From assembly GCA_024685995.1 (NCBI GenBank), contig JAIBDY010000009.1:1-56794 (forward strand): a DNA stretch of 56,794 nucleotides, written 5' to 3'. The notes under the pieces were generated by a model. That model worked only from the letters and a program-made list of their open reading frames with translations. It made no database searches and was not told where the DNA came from. Each line of letters opens with the position of its first letter. The stretch's first letter is position 1. Both the position numbers and the translations under genes were made by a program. Shown piece by piece: positions 27,306 through 35,477 of this stretch. The stretch comes from Piscirickettsiaceae bacterium (GTDB lineage Bacteria; Pseudomonadota; Gammaproteobacteria; Nitrosococcales; Methylophagaceae).

Positions 27306-27497
27306 TGACCGTAGATAGGGGTAAAACACGATCATTACTTTGATAACGACGATATCATTTTAATTAGAGAGCCCTCAACTGAGTTATTATAGTGCTATGG
27401 GACTCAAAAGCTGATCGCTCTAGGCGTGACTAGCCTGCCTTACTCAATTAGTCAATATGGCTTGTTCTCGGTCTATGCTCGGTATTAAATTAATGTC

Positions 27498-30416
27498 ATG
27501 ATAAGTTCTAATTTCAGATTCTACTCCAGCCTATTTTTCATTATGCTCGCGCTCCTTGCGACGCTCATATTCATCGACAGAACCATCCTTGCACGCCATT
27601 ATGCAGCGACGGAAAAACAAGTTAGTGATGAGTTAAGTCAGATCAGCGACAAACTAACCTTCAACCTTTACAGTAATATTCAAGCCATTAAGAGCTTGCC
27701 CGTCGTCTTTGCACTCAATCCAAACTTATCACAACAAGCCTTCACCACCGCGGCGAAACACGTATTTAACGACCACCACCAGCTTCGAAACATTGCGGCT
27801 GCACCAGACTTCATCATTAAATATATGTATCCCATAGAAGGCAACGAAGCAGCAATAGGTCTGGATTACCGCTCTGTACCTTCACAATTTGATGCCGTCC
27901 TCAGAGTAAAAAATGAACGCCAATTAGTGTTGGCCGGGCCTTTGGAATTGGTTCAGGGGGGCATCGCTATCATTTCTAGAACACCTGTTTTTATTGAGGA
28001 TTCAGCGGGTAAAGAATCTTTTTGGGGCGTCATTTCTGCCGTTATCGATGTTGATGAACTCTACCGACAAAGTGGTATATTCGATGCTGCCTTAACCATT
28101 GATATTGCGATCAGAGGAAAAGATTCCTTAGGAAAGTCAGGTGAGGTGTTTTATGGTTCACCCGACTTATTTACGCAACAAAATGTGGGGCACCGTGTTC
28201 GCTTACCGGGTGGCTCATGGTATGCCGTGGCAAAACCCAAATTAGGCTGGGAGTATTTACCTAGCCACATTTGGCAACAGCGGTTTTATTTATTCAGCGC
28301 CGCCTTACTACTGTTTTTATTGCTGCTTGCGGTTTTAAGGGCATCGATGAAAACCGCCACCGCCAATGATAAATTTCGTACTATCTTTTCTCAGTCACCA
28401 TTGGGTATTGCCGTCATTGATTCGCTAACAGGCCAGATATACGACGCCAACCCAGCCTATGTACAAATCACTGGTCGTTCAGTCGAAACGCTACAAAATT
28501 TAACTTGGATGCAAATAACCCATCCCGACGACGTACAAGAAGACGCAGACAATATGGCGCAAATGAATGCAGGAGAAACAGCCGGATTTATCATGCAAAA
28601 GCGTTATATTCAACCTAATGGCAGTATTCGGTGGATTAATATGACGATTGCCCCGATGCACGTTGAAGACACTAGAAAACCGCGTCATTTATGCATGACC
28701 GAGGATATCTCTGACCGAAAAGTAGCCGAAGATCAGCTCAAATACATGGCTAATTATGACGTACTGACACAGCTGCCGAATCGCGTCTTGTTTGCTGATC
28801 GCTTTAGCCTCGCCGTTGCACACACCAAGCGTACTAACAGTATGCTGGCCATCTGCTTTCTCGATTTAGATAATTTTAAACCCGTCAACGATCTCTATGG
28901 TCATGAAGCCGGTGATCAGATGTTGATTGAAATCGCTAAGCGGATTAAACGTAGTATTCGAGAAGATGACACTGTTTCACGCCAGGGCGGAGATGAGTTT
29001 GCCTTATTACTGAGTGATATTGACAGTTATGAGCAATGTGAGCAGGCCATACAACGCATACACAGTATGCTTTCTTTACCTTATGCTATCGGTGACACTC
29101 CCTATACGATTACGGCGTCGATTGGCGCTACGCTATACCCTGATGATGATGCAGATATTGATACCCTGCTACGGCACGCAGACCAAGCGATGTATCAGGC
29201 TAAATTGACAGGTAAGAATAATTATCAGCTGTTTAATGCAGAGAACGACCAACGCACTATTCGAAAACATCATCAATTAGAAGAACTTGAGCATGCCTTA
29301 ACGCAGCAACAGTTTCAATTGTATTATCAACCTAAGGTCAATATGGCCACCGGTAAAGTGTTTGGCGTTGAAGCTCTTATTCGATGGAACCATCCTGAAA
29401 AAGGACTTATTCAACCATTAGACTTCTTACCTGTACTTGAAGGCACCACCTTGGAAATAAGAGTCGGCAATTGGGTTGTCAATGAAGCTCTAGCCCAACT
29501 TAATCGTTGGTTGGCGCAAGGTATTCGCCTAGAAGTCAGTGTTAATATCTCGTCTCACCACTTACTCTCAAACACCTTCATTGACCAACTTGAGGCTAGC
29601 CTTGCTCAATACCCTTCTATTAATTCACAATATCTCCAACTTGAAGTATTGGAAAGCTCGGCATTGGGCGATCTCAGTGCGATTAGTGCCATTATTAGAT
29701 CAAGCCAAAGAACATTGGGTGTTAGGGTTGCTCTCGATGATTTTGGGACCGGGTATTCCTCTTTAACCCATTTAAGAAACCTACCGACCAATACCATCAA
29801 AATCGATCGCAGCTTTGTCAGAGACTTGCTAGACGATCCCAGTGATTATTCCATTATCGACGGTATTATTGGTTTGGCAGATTCATTTAACCATGATGTC
29901 ATTGCTGAAGGCGTTGAAACGACCAATCATGGCTTGATTTTATTGATGATGGGCTGTGAAGAAGCACAAGGCTACAGTATTGCTAAACCCATGTCCGCCG
30001 ATGTTTTCCCGCAATGGCTACAAGACTATAGCCCGAATCAACAATGGCAACACTATAGCGAAACCCAACATTCCATTAAAGAAAATAAAATCAACCTATT
30101 TAACCTGATCTCTGAGCATTGGAAAGAGACGTTCATCAATAACCTCCAATCCTCACCTAACAAGCTCGATCACGGCCCGATTATGAACAGTAAACAATGC
30201 CTTTGCGGATCGTGGATACAACGAGCGCGACAAGAGCGCTTGTATTCAATGTTAGAGTTAACACAACTTGATCAGGCACATGAAGCATTACACTCGCTTG
30301 CTCAATCCATACACACCCAGTGCCAAGATGGCAATATCAAAGCAGCCCGAGATCATTTACCCGCGTTTGAACTCGCCTTCGACAAGATGAGCAACGCTTT
30401 GAGGCGGTGTAAATAA
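27498..30416 (+). CDS. CHASE-PAS-GGDEF-EAL-CZB protein (dual c-di-GMP enzyme)
   Basis: A 972-residue protein that can both make and break c-di-GMP. Order: N-terminal membrane helix, a CHASE sensor (40-250), a second helix (266-286), PAS/PAC (about 295-420; SPLGIAVIDSLTGQIYDANP), GGDEF (residues 497-501 with intact inhibitory RxxD site REDD five residues before), EAL (Glu625) and a CZB-like tail. All EAL catalytic motifs are conserved (SVNISSHHLL, LEVLESSA, DDFGTGYSSL, IKIDRS). The tail has the expected set SEHW (His874), CLCGSW (Cys901) and HEALH (His928, His932), a zinc site as in CZB domains of chemoreceptors and DgcZ. The start ATG has no strong ribosome site. Confidence 0.9.
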   Translation: MISSNFRFYSSLFFIMLALLATLIFIDRTILARHYAATEKQVSDELSQISDKLTFNLYSNIQAIKSLPVVFALNPNLSQQAFTTAAKHVFNDHHQLRNIAAAPDFIIKYMYPIEGNEAAIGLDYRSVPSQFDAVLRVKNERQLVLAGPLELVQGGIAIISRTPVFIEDSAGKESFWGVISAVIDVDELYRQSGIFDAALTIDIAIRGKDSLGKSGEVFYGSPDLFTQQNVGHRVRLPGGSWYAVAKPKLGWEYLPSHIWQQRFYLFSAALLLFLLLLAVLRASMKTATANDKFRTIFSQSPLGIAVIDSLTGQIYDANPAYVQITGRSVETLQNLTWMQITHPDDVQEDADNMAQMNAGETAGFIMQKRYIQPNGSIRWINMTIAPMHVEDTRKPRHLCMTEDISDRKVAEDQLKYMANYDVLTQLPNRVLFADRFSLAVAHTKRTNSMLAICFLDLDNFKPVNDLYGHEAGDQMLIEIAKRIKRSIREDDTVSRQGGDEFALLLSDIDSYEQCEQAIQRIHSMLSLPYAIGDTPYTITASIGATLYPDDDADIDTLLRHADQAMYQAKLTGKNNYQLFNAENDQRTIRKHHQLEELEHALTQQQFQLYYQPKVNMATGKVFGVEALIRWNHPEKGLIQPLDFLPVLEGTTLEIRVGNWVVNEALAQLNRWLAQGIRLEVSVNISSHHLLSNTFIDQLEASLAQYPSINSQYLQLEVLESSALGDLSAISAIIRSSQRTLGVRVALDDFGTGYSSLTHLRNLPTNTIKIDRSFVRDLLDDPSDYSIIDGIIGLADSFNHDVIAEGVETTNHGLILLMMGCEEAQGYSIAKPMSADVFPQWLQDYSPNQQWQHYSETQHSIKENKINLFNLISEHWKETFINNLQSSPNKLDHGPIMNSKQCLCGSWIQRARQERLYSMLELTQLDQAHEALHSLAQSIHTQCQDGNIKAARDHLPAFELAFDKMSNALRRCK

Positions 30417-30461
30417 GTGAGTCTTATTATCACACCGACACTCGGCGGCATGCTCATTATG

Positions 30462-30920
30462 TCAAAACAAATGCTTAACTTGTAGATTCAAACCTGTATT
30501 TTCATTGAGGTAGTCAACGACGAGTCTTCGGTGACAATGATGTGGGAGATGTTCACTACACAATAGACAGCTATTCGCCATGAGCTTTGGACTTAGATCT
30601 TTTTCTATCCGCCTTTTCGCCATCAAGTTTAAAAATTTGTCTTGATATGATGCCCAGCCTATGTCCTTTTTCTGATAGGCCGATAACATCTCCTTTGTCG
30701 GAGTCCAATCTGGCAGGTGAACATATTCAATACCACATAACGCATCTAAAAAGTACGTCAAGTCTTGCTGTTTCGCAAAGGCAGATAATTGAGATGTGGT
30801 ATTCAACCTCACATCTAATAGCCTAACAACCCTTTCCACTCTCAATAGCTCAAAAAATTCTTTAGCAGTTTTCTTTGTGAAACCAATTGTGAAAACAGGA
30901 ATTGATTTGGCGTTAGACAT
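30462..30920 (-). CDS. DUF488 family protein
   Basis: A 152-residue protein with the DUF488 signature: PVFTIGFTKKTAKEFFELL at the N terminus (TIG...S motif), LLDVRLNTTSQLSAFAKQQD, YVHLPDWTPTKE and the C-terminal CLLCSEHLPHHCHRRLVVDY, with the conserved Cys-x-x-Cys...His-Cys-His arrangement. The family is uncharacterised and is often encoded in mobile or stress regions. Cys/His conservation suggests a metal site. The gene is a single unit between the c-di-GMP genes and the RHH cassette, transcribed opposite to both. Confidence 0.82.
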   Translation of the reverse strand: MSNAKSIPVFTIGFTKKTAKEFFELLRVERVVRLLDVRLNTTSQLSAFAKQQDLTYFLDALCGIEYVHLPDWTPTKEMLSAYQKKDIGWASYQDKFLNLMAKRRIEKDLSPKLMANSCLLCSEHLPHHCHRRLVVDYLNENTGLNLQVKHLF

Positions 30921-31057
30921 CTGATCTACTTCTGTAAATAATCCGGAATAAGCTTCTGTTTATAACGGTAGAGTGAACTATTATATTCTCAAGTTTTTAG
31001 GTATTATGCAATCAAGTGACTGGTGGCTTTACCCCTATTAGAATCGTAGGCTGACTG

Positions 31058-31324
31058 TAATGTACATCATTGTTTAGCAGTTGTGCCATGCCCAACAGGC
31101 TGCGCAAAGTGCAAATTTACTTTCATTTGCTTTTTCATGCAATTCGTACCAACCGCTATTTTCCCGATCTAATCTATCCCCAATAATGATGCCGTATAAA
31201 AGAAGCCCAACATAGCAATGTCTGGACATTGATTGGTCAGATTTTCTGCTACTTGAGCTGTCATGCTTATCTCCCTACAATACCCATAACCTGTTGAAAT
31301 TGTAACGCGCTTTGATGTACATTA
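31058..31324. repeat. 12-bp inverted repeat flanking a broken small ORF
   Basis: TAATGTACATCA at 31058-31069 recurs in exact reverse complement as TGATGTACATTA at 31313-31324, 243 bases apart. Each copy contains the palindrome TGTACA. The first copy is just after the stop of the broken small gene and the second covers the start region of the RHH gene. This may be a repressor site pair for the RHH protein or ends of a small insertion; I cannot tell. It falls in the 409-base stretch (30921-31329) that has no intact gene. Confidence 0.6.
31074..31264 (-). pseudogene. Frame-broken small gene (about 63 residues if repaired)
   Basis: A minus-strand start at 31264 with a strong ribosome site (GGGAG, six bases before ATG) begins MTAQVAENLTNQCPDIAML, but hits a TAG after 32 codons. 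In the next frame, after a TTTT run near 31200, an open frame continues without stop to the TAA at 31074-31076: YGIIIGDRLDRENSGWYELH and KFALCAACWAWHNC. Adding one T to the T run would join both parts into a 63-residue protein. I do not recognise the family. A stand-alone ORF from the ATG at 31229 (51 residues) is possible but has no ribosome site. It could be a recent pseudogene, a programmed frameshift or a sequencing error. Confidence 0.55.
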
Positions 31325-31331
31325 GCTACAT
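31315..31331. promoter_or_regulatory. Possible RHH operator: ATGTA-N7-TACAT
   Basis: A perfect inverted repeat (ATGTA at 31315-31319, TACAT at 31327-31331) spans the start codon of the RHH gene at 31330. Ribbon-helix-helix proteins often repress their own operon from such repeats. The role is inferred from position and symmetry only. Confidence 0.35.
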
Positions 31332-31524
31332 GGTGAAAAAGAAAACAGCCACACTAAATCTCAGAGTCGACCCGCTGGTCAAAGAAGCAATCCGTGATGC
31401 CGCAGAGAGGCAACATCGCAGCATCGCCAATATGGTTGAGATGCTGATCCGCGAACACTGTAAAAAAGAAGGGTTCCCCATCCCATTACAATCAAGCCTA
31501 TTTGAGGGTGACAAAGATGAATAG
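31330..31524 (+). CDS. Ribbon-helix-helix (CopG/Arc-like) DNA-binding protein
   Basis: A 64-residue protein with the ribbon-helix-helix pattern: a basic N-terminal strand (KKKTATLNLRVDPLVKEAIR), helix A (RDAAERQHR), the turn SIANMVE and helix B (MLIREHCKKEG). Such proteins dimerise and insert the N-terminal ribbon into the major groove. The start is taken at the ATG 31330, giving the strand at the N terminus; the ATG at 31315 would add five residues. The next gene begins inside its last codons (8-base overlap), so the two are a co-translated cassette, arranged like a toxin-antitoxin or partition module. Confidence 0.8.
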   Translation: MVKKKTATLNLRVDPLVKEAIRDAAERQHRSIANMVEMLIREHCKKEGFPIPLQSSLFEGDKDE

Positions 31525-31771
31525 TAAAACCCTCAAAGCGTTGATAGACGCTGGTGCTGTGAAGTCAGTTTGCATTGTCGCTTATGGTGCGACTGTTCAT
31601 GTGTCGATAATGACGCTAAGCGGTAAAGCACAAGCAGCAACAACGCTCAAAGGCGATATTAAAACGTGGAGTACGATAGATTCAGCGGCTAAATGGATCC
31701 GAAGCTTAGGTATTGGCAATATGAAGCTCAACGTCACTAAATGGGCACCGAATCAACGAGCGATGCTTTAG
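31517..31771 (+). CDS. Small partner protein of the RHH gene (ParC-like, tentative)
   Basis: An 84-residue protein starting at an ATG (MNSKTLKALIDAGAVKSV) that overlaps the RHH stop by 8 bases. The body is VAYGATVHVSIMTLSGKAQA, then LKGDIKTWSTIDSAAKWIR, and ends GIGNMKLNVTKWAPNQRAML. This resembles small proteins found after RHH genes on plasmids and integrative elements, some annotated as ParC family partition-associated proteins; I am not certain of this name. It has a mixed alpha/beta look and no catalytic motif. Function unknown; its coupling to RHH suggests it is a partner or toxin-like protein. Confidence 0.6.
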   Translation: MNSKTLKALIDAGAVKSVCIVAYGATVHVSIMTLSGKAQAATTLKGDIKTWSTIDSAAKWIRSLGIGNMKLNVTKWAPNQRAML

Positions 31772-32040
31772 CATCAGCTAAAATCGCAACCATTAACTCG
31801 TGATTAAGCTACTCATTATGCCCCGCAAGTGACCAAACGGTGTCATAATCATGGTAATGTATTAGGCTGACAAATCTGATGTAGTGCAGAGACAGTCTTT
31901 ACCTTCATTAGAAAATACGCAAAACTGGTACGGGTTTTTTTGTGTTATTTTACACGCTATCATGATAGTAATACCAAGGCCTGTTTTGTTGGTCACTGAA
32001 TACAGTCTATTCGCAATATTTTGAATCAAAACATAATGAT

Positions 32041-34041
32041 ATGGAAATCATACAAAAACAACAATTACAGTCAAAAGTAGATAGCCTTCGATTACACCTC
32101 TTAGTCTCTGAAGGACCCACCGCAGTCATCACAAGCTTTATCATCAGTCTTTTGTTGATTATTTTCTTGTTGAGCGGTGTGATCGAACATGTCATGTTAT
32201 TCAGTTGGGTCGCCTTGATTATTATCGTTGCAATGCTTCGTCTGTTGCTGATAAGAAACACCGTAAAGACCCTCACACAAGCCAAACTGGCTTTGAGTCA
32301 AAAGCAAATCAAACACCATGAAACCCTTTATTGCTTAGGGTCTTTTTCCAATGGTGTGCTTTTGGGCGGCTTGGGCTTGTTAATTAATGTTAACTCTCCC
32401 ATTGAGATACAGTTTATTATCCCTTTTGTATTAGCCGGCTTATCTGCGGCGGCCGTTACTTCTAACTCAAGTAGCCTGTCCAGCTATTATGGCTTTGTTT
32501 TACCCGCCCTTTTACCTTTAATTTATAGCTTATTTACGATAGGCTTTGAGTTTGCAGCGACGCTAGTTATCGTTTATTTAATTATGATGATCGCCTCATC
32601 AAAACGATTCAACAACGCCCTTGTACACAATATCAGGCTACGCGTCGAAAATGAGACCTTAGTTAACGAATTAAAACAAAGTAACCAAACTCAAACCCTG
32701 TTGCTAGCGCAACAACAGCAACAACACCAAATGCTGGAAAGAATGGCACATTACGATACCTTGACCGATCTGCCTAATCGAGTATTACTGGCAGACCGAT
32801 TAAACCAAGCTATGATGCAATGTCAACATCACGACCAATTGCTAGCCGTTGTATTTCTAGATTTAGATAGCTTTAAAGCCGTCAATGATTCATACGGACA
32901 TGATGTCGGGGATAAGATGCTCATCACCTTAGCACGCCGGATGAGAGCCGCTTTCCGTCAAGGTGATACCTTGTCACGCATAGGGGGGGATGAGTTTGTC
33001 GCGGTATTAACTAATTTAACAAAATTTGAGGATTGTCAGCCAGTATTAGAACGACTACTAAAAGCCGCAGCGACCCCCGTTACAGTTGATGATGCTGTCA
33101 TGCACGTATCAGCAAGTATCGGCATCACTCTTTATCCACAAGATGCAGTTGATGCAGATCAACTCATGCGACACGCAGATCAAGCCATGTATATGGCAAA
33201 ACAGGCGGGGAAAAACCGTTATCATTTGTTTGATACCGAACAAGACAAAGCGGTCAAAATTCAGCGTGAAAGCCTCGGCAATATCCATTCGGCTTTAGCT
33301 CGCCAAGAGTTTGTGCTGCATTATCAACCGAAGGTGAACATGAATACTGGCGAGGTCATCGGTGTAGAAGCCTTGATACGCTGGCAACACCCTCTTCGTG
33401 GTTTAGTCTCACCCGCTGAGTTTCTACCCGCCATAGAAGGACACGTCGTTAGCTTAGAGATTGGTGAGTGGGTCATCGCTAGAGCATTAAGCCAAGCAAA
33501 GCAATGGCAAACCATGGGCGTAACACTTCCTATCAGTGTCAATATTAGTGCATACCAGCTGCAACAAGATGACTTTGTCGCGCGTTTAACCGCCGCGCTG
33601 GTCGCGCAGCCCGAGGTGAATCCTCGTTGTTTAACATTAGAAATACTGGAAACCAGTGCCTTAAGCGATATCAGCCAAGTCTCTGCCACCATGCAAGCAT
33701 GCAATAAACTGGGTATCGAATTTGCTCTCGATGACTTTGGCACCGGTTATTCATCACTGACTTACCTTAGACGCTTGCCAGCCAATTTAATCAAGATAGA
33801 CCAAAGCTTTGTCCGTGATATGTTGAGTGACCCTGATGACTTAGCCATAGTGGAAGGTGTAATAGCCTTAGCGAAATCATTCAAACGTGACGTGATCGCA
33901 GAAGGTGTGGAAACGGTTGAACATGGCGACGCCTTGTTACAATTGGGTTGTGAACTAGCACAAGGTTACGGTATCGCCAAACCCATGCCAGCATCTGATA
34001 TTCCTCTATGGCTAAATAACTGGAAAAATGATGCTGCTTGA
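32041..34041 (+). CDS. Membrane GGDEF-EAL dual-domain protein
   Basis: A 666-residue c-di-GMP enzyme. The N-terminal 200 residues form a membrane region with five or six hydrophobic helices (TAVITSFIISLLLIIFLLSG, then LFSWVALIIIVAML, and others) that is not a recognised sensor domain (MASE-like by layout only). A coiled coil rich in Gln (about 215-235) leads to GGDEF at residues 315-319, with an intact inhibitory RxxD (RQGD) five residues before, and EAL with Glu443. EAL motifs SVNISAYQL, LEILETSA, DDFGTGYSSL and IKIDQS are conserved. Both activities look possible. A weak ribosome site precedes the ATG. It is monocistronic. Confidence 0.9.
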   Translation: MEIIQKQQLQSKVDSLRLHLLVSEGPTAVITSFIISLLLIIFLLSGVIEHVMLFSWVALIIIVAMLRLLLIRNTVKTLTQAKLALSQKQIKHHETLYCLGSFSNGVLLGGLGLLINVNSPIEIQFIIPFVLAGLSAAAVTSNSSSLSSYYGFVLPALLPLIYSLFTIGFEFAATLVIVYLIMMIASSKRFNNALVHNIRLRVENETLVNELKQSNQTQTLLLAQQQQQHQMLERMAHYDTLTDLPNRVLLADRLNQAMMQCQHHDQLLAVVFLDLDSFKAVNDSYGHDVGDKMLITLARRMRAAFRQGDTLSRIGGDEFVAVLTNLTKFEDCQPVLERLLKAAATPVTVDDAVMHVSASIGITLYPQDAVDADQLMRHADQAMYMAKQAGKNRYHLFDTEQDKAVKIQRESLGNIHSALARQEFVLHYQPKVNMNTGEVIGVEALIRWQHPLRGLVSPAEFLPAIEGHVVSLEIGEWVIARALSQAKQWQTMGVTLPISVNISAYQLQQDDFVARLTAALVAQPEVNPRCLTLEILETSALSDISQVSATMQACNKLGIEFALDDFGTGYSSLTYLRRLPANLIKIDQSFVRDMLSDPDDLAIVEGVIALAKSFKRDVIAEGVETVEHGDALLQLGCELAQGYGIAKPMPASDIPLWLNNWKNDAA

Positions 34042-34179
34042 CCCAGAATGTATTTAAGCACGCCCTCAAACCGGCCAACTTAGCATAAGACTCAACTCAG
34101 CTTTGGGCTTGTGATAAAGCAACGCACCCTGTCTTTTTTGCTATGATTAGCCGCCGTATACATTGCTCTGGAGACACGA

Positions 34180-34923
34180 ATGTTAAAAGCCATCTTCCTC
34201 GATTTAGATGAAACCTTGTGCGATACACAAGGCGCTAATGAACAGGCTAAACAATTAATGGCTCAACATATCGAGACCCAGTTTGACCTCCCCCTTAATG
34301 GCCAGGCCTTTGCCGAGCAATATGTCACAGGAATTTACCGCGAATGGACTGATAAGCAGCGCGCGCGCTATATGCCCATTATTGAACAACAAAGTGAGGA
34401 AGCATTTCGATTACAGCTGATTCGAGACTTACTGTCTGAACGAAATGTAGTTAATATCAACGATGAAGCCGCTCGTGCACTTCAAGATAAATTTGATAGT
34501 GATCGACTCAAGGCGTTCGACTTCTACCCTGGCATTGTAGAATTCCTGCTTGAGGCACGTGAGCAGTTGACCTTAGTGGTGATTACAAACGGACCAGCGT
34601 TTTCTCAAGAGCCTAAAATAGCGCGCGTGAACCTTGCAAGCTATGTCGACCACATCATTATCGGTGGTCAAGAGCCTGAAGAAAAGCCAGCACCTTCGAT
34701 CTTTACTAAAGCCCTTAAATTAGCCAATTGCCAAGCCAATGAGGTCGTCCATGTCGGCGACAGCCTAGCGTCTGATATCGCTGGCGCGCACAACAGCGGT
34801 ATTACCTCTGTCTGGATCCAACATCAGCAAGCCCTAGATCAGGACATAGGGATCATTCCGCATCATACTTTGTTAACGCCAAGTGAAATAGCCGCATTAA
34901 TCCGCCACTTACATCAGAATTAA
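34180..34923 (+). CDS. HAD-family phosphatase (YjjG/NANP-like)
   Basis: A 247-residue haloacid-dehalogenase phosphatase. Motif I is FLDLDETLCD (nucleophile Asp8, Asp10), motif II VVITNGP, motif III Lys in EEKPAPSIF, and motif IV HVGDSLASDIAGA. The helical cap between residues 15 and 100 marks subclass C1 as in YjjG and N-acylneuraminate-9-phosphatase, which hydrolyse nucleotide or sugar phosphates. The substrate is not readable. GGAG lies seven bases upstream of the start. No neighbouring gene in the same direction within 130 bases. Confidence 0.85.
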   Translation: MLKAIFLDLDETLCDTQGANEQAKQLMAQHIETQFDLPLNGQAFAEQYVTGIYREWTDKQRARYMPIIEQQSEEAFRLQLIRDLLSERNVVNINDEAARALQDKFDSDRLKAFDFYPGIVEFLLEAREQLTLVVITNGPAFSQEPKIARVNLASYVDHIIIGGQEPEEKPAPSIFTKALKLANCQANEVVHVGDSLASDIAGAHNSGITSVWIQHQQALDQDIGIIPHHTLLTPSEIAALIRHLHQN

Positions 34924-35062
34924 CATAATGTCTTTCTTAATGAGAAATCGACAAGATAAAGTCTAAGCATATACAACGGCACTGCTATGTGAACACTGTC
35001 ACATTAATGCAAACGATAAACGAGATATAATCGCGACATTCTTCATATATAGAATTAAAAAA

Positions 35063-35362
35063 ATGACTATTAAATACCTGGTTCTGACATCTGTATTATT
35101 CGCTTTTAACGTGAACGCTGATGCTACCCTGGATGCTGCTATTGGGGGTGGTCTGGGAGGCGCTGCTGGTGCGATACTTGGACATGAGGTGGCTGGACGC
35201 GATGGTGCAATTATCGGAGGCGCTATAGGTGCAGCAGCAGGTGTTGCCGTTAACACTGATGATACAGGCAAATCACAACCAAAAGTGTCAGGTTCGATAA
35301 AAACCGGGCATCCTCAAGGTTACCATTGTCCTCCGGGACAGGCTAAGAAAGGTCGCTGTTAA
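35063..35362 (+). CDS. Glycine-zipper exported protein
   Basis: A 99-residue protein with a signal peptide (LVLTSVLFAFNVNADATL) and two glycine-zipper segments (AAIGGGLGGAAGAILGHEVA and IIGGAIGAAAGVAVN), typical of YMGG-like Gly-zipper proteins that associate with the outer membrane. The C-terminal part is small and basic with two cysteines (HCPPGQAKKGRC). Role unknown. The ORF is a good candidate because of codon use and signal, but the start lacks a ribosome site. Confidence 0.72.
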   Translation: MTIKYLVLTSVLFAFNVNADATLDAAIGGGLGGAAGAILGHEVAGRDGAIIGGAIGAAAGVAVNTDDTGKSQPKVSGSIKTGHPQGYHCPPGQAKKGRC

Positions 35363-35445
35363 TTTACGATAAAAAGTTAAGCGTTCTAAGTATTGCTAAT
35401 AAATGGCACTTAATGGGAGTGAAACACTCTTAATCTCCCAATTAC

Positions 35446-35474
35446 TAAAAGCAACCGGAAAGCTTCCAGTGGCT
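35446..35474 (-). terminator. Terminator of the mutarotase gene
   Basis: On the minus strand AGCCACTGGAA (35474-35464), a three-base loop and TTCCGGTTGCT (35460-35450) form a hairpin with one mismatch and one G-U pair, followed by TTTTA. It starts three bases after the mutarotase stop codon. Confidence 0.6.
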
Positions 35475-35477
35475 GCA

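Noticed and set aside
31074-31229. A complete 51-residue minus-strand ORF (ATG at 31229)
   Set aside because: Possible in principle, but it has no ribosome site, while the ATG at 31264 in the other frame has a very good one; a broken longer gene explains both.
32700-32735. CAA/CAG-rich stretch looking like a microsatellite
   Set aside because: It encodes the Gln-rich coil before the GGDEF domain in frame; the repeats are imperfect and serve a coding role.
33324-33743. 139-codon minus-strand frame inside the GGDEF-EAL gene
   Set aside because: It runs antisense to the EAL domain, whose motifs are fully conserved on the plus strand.
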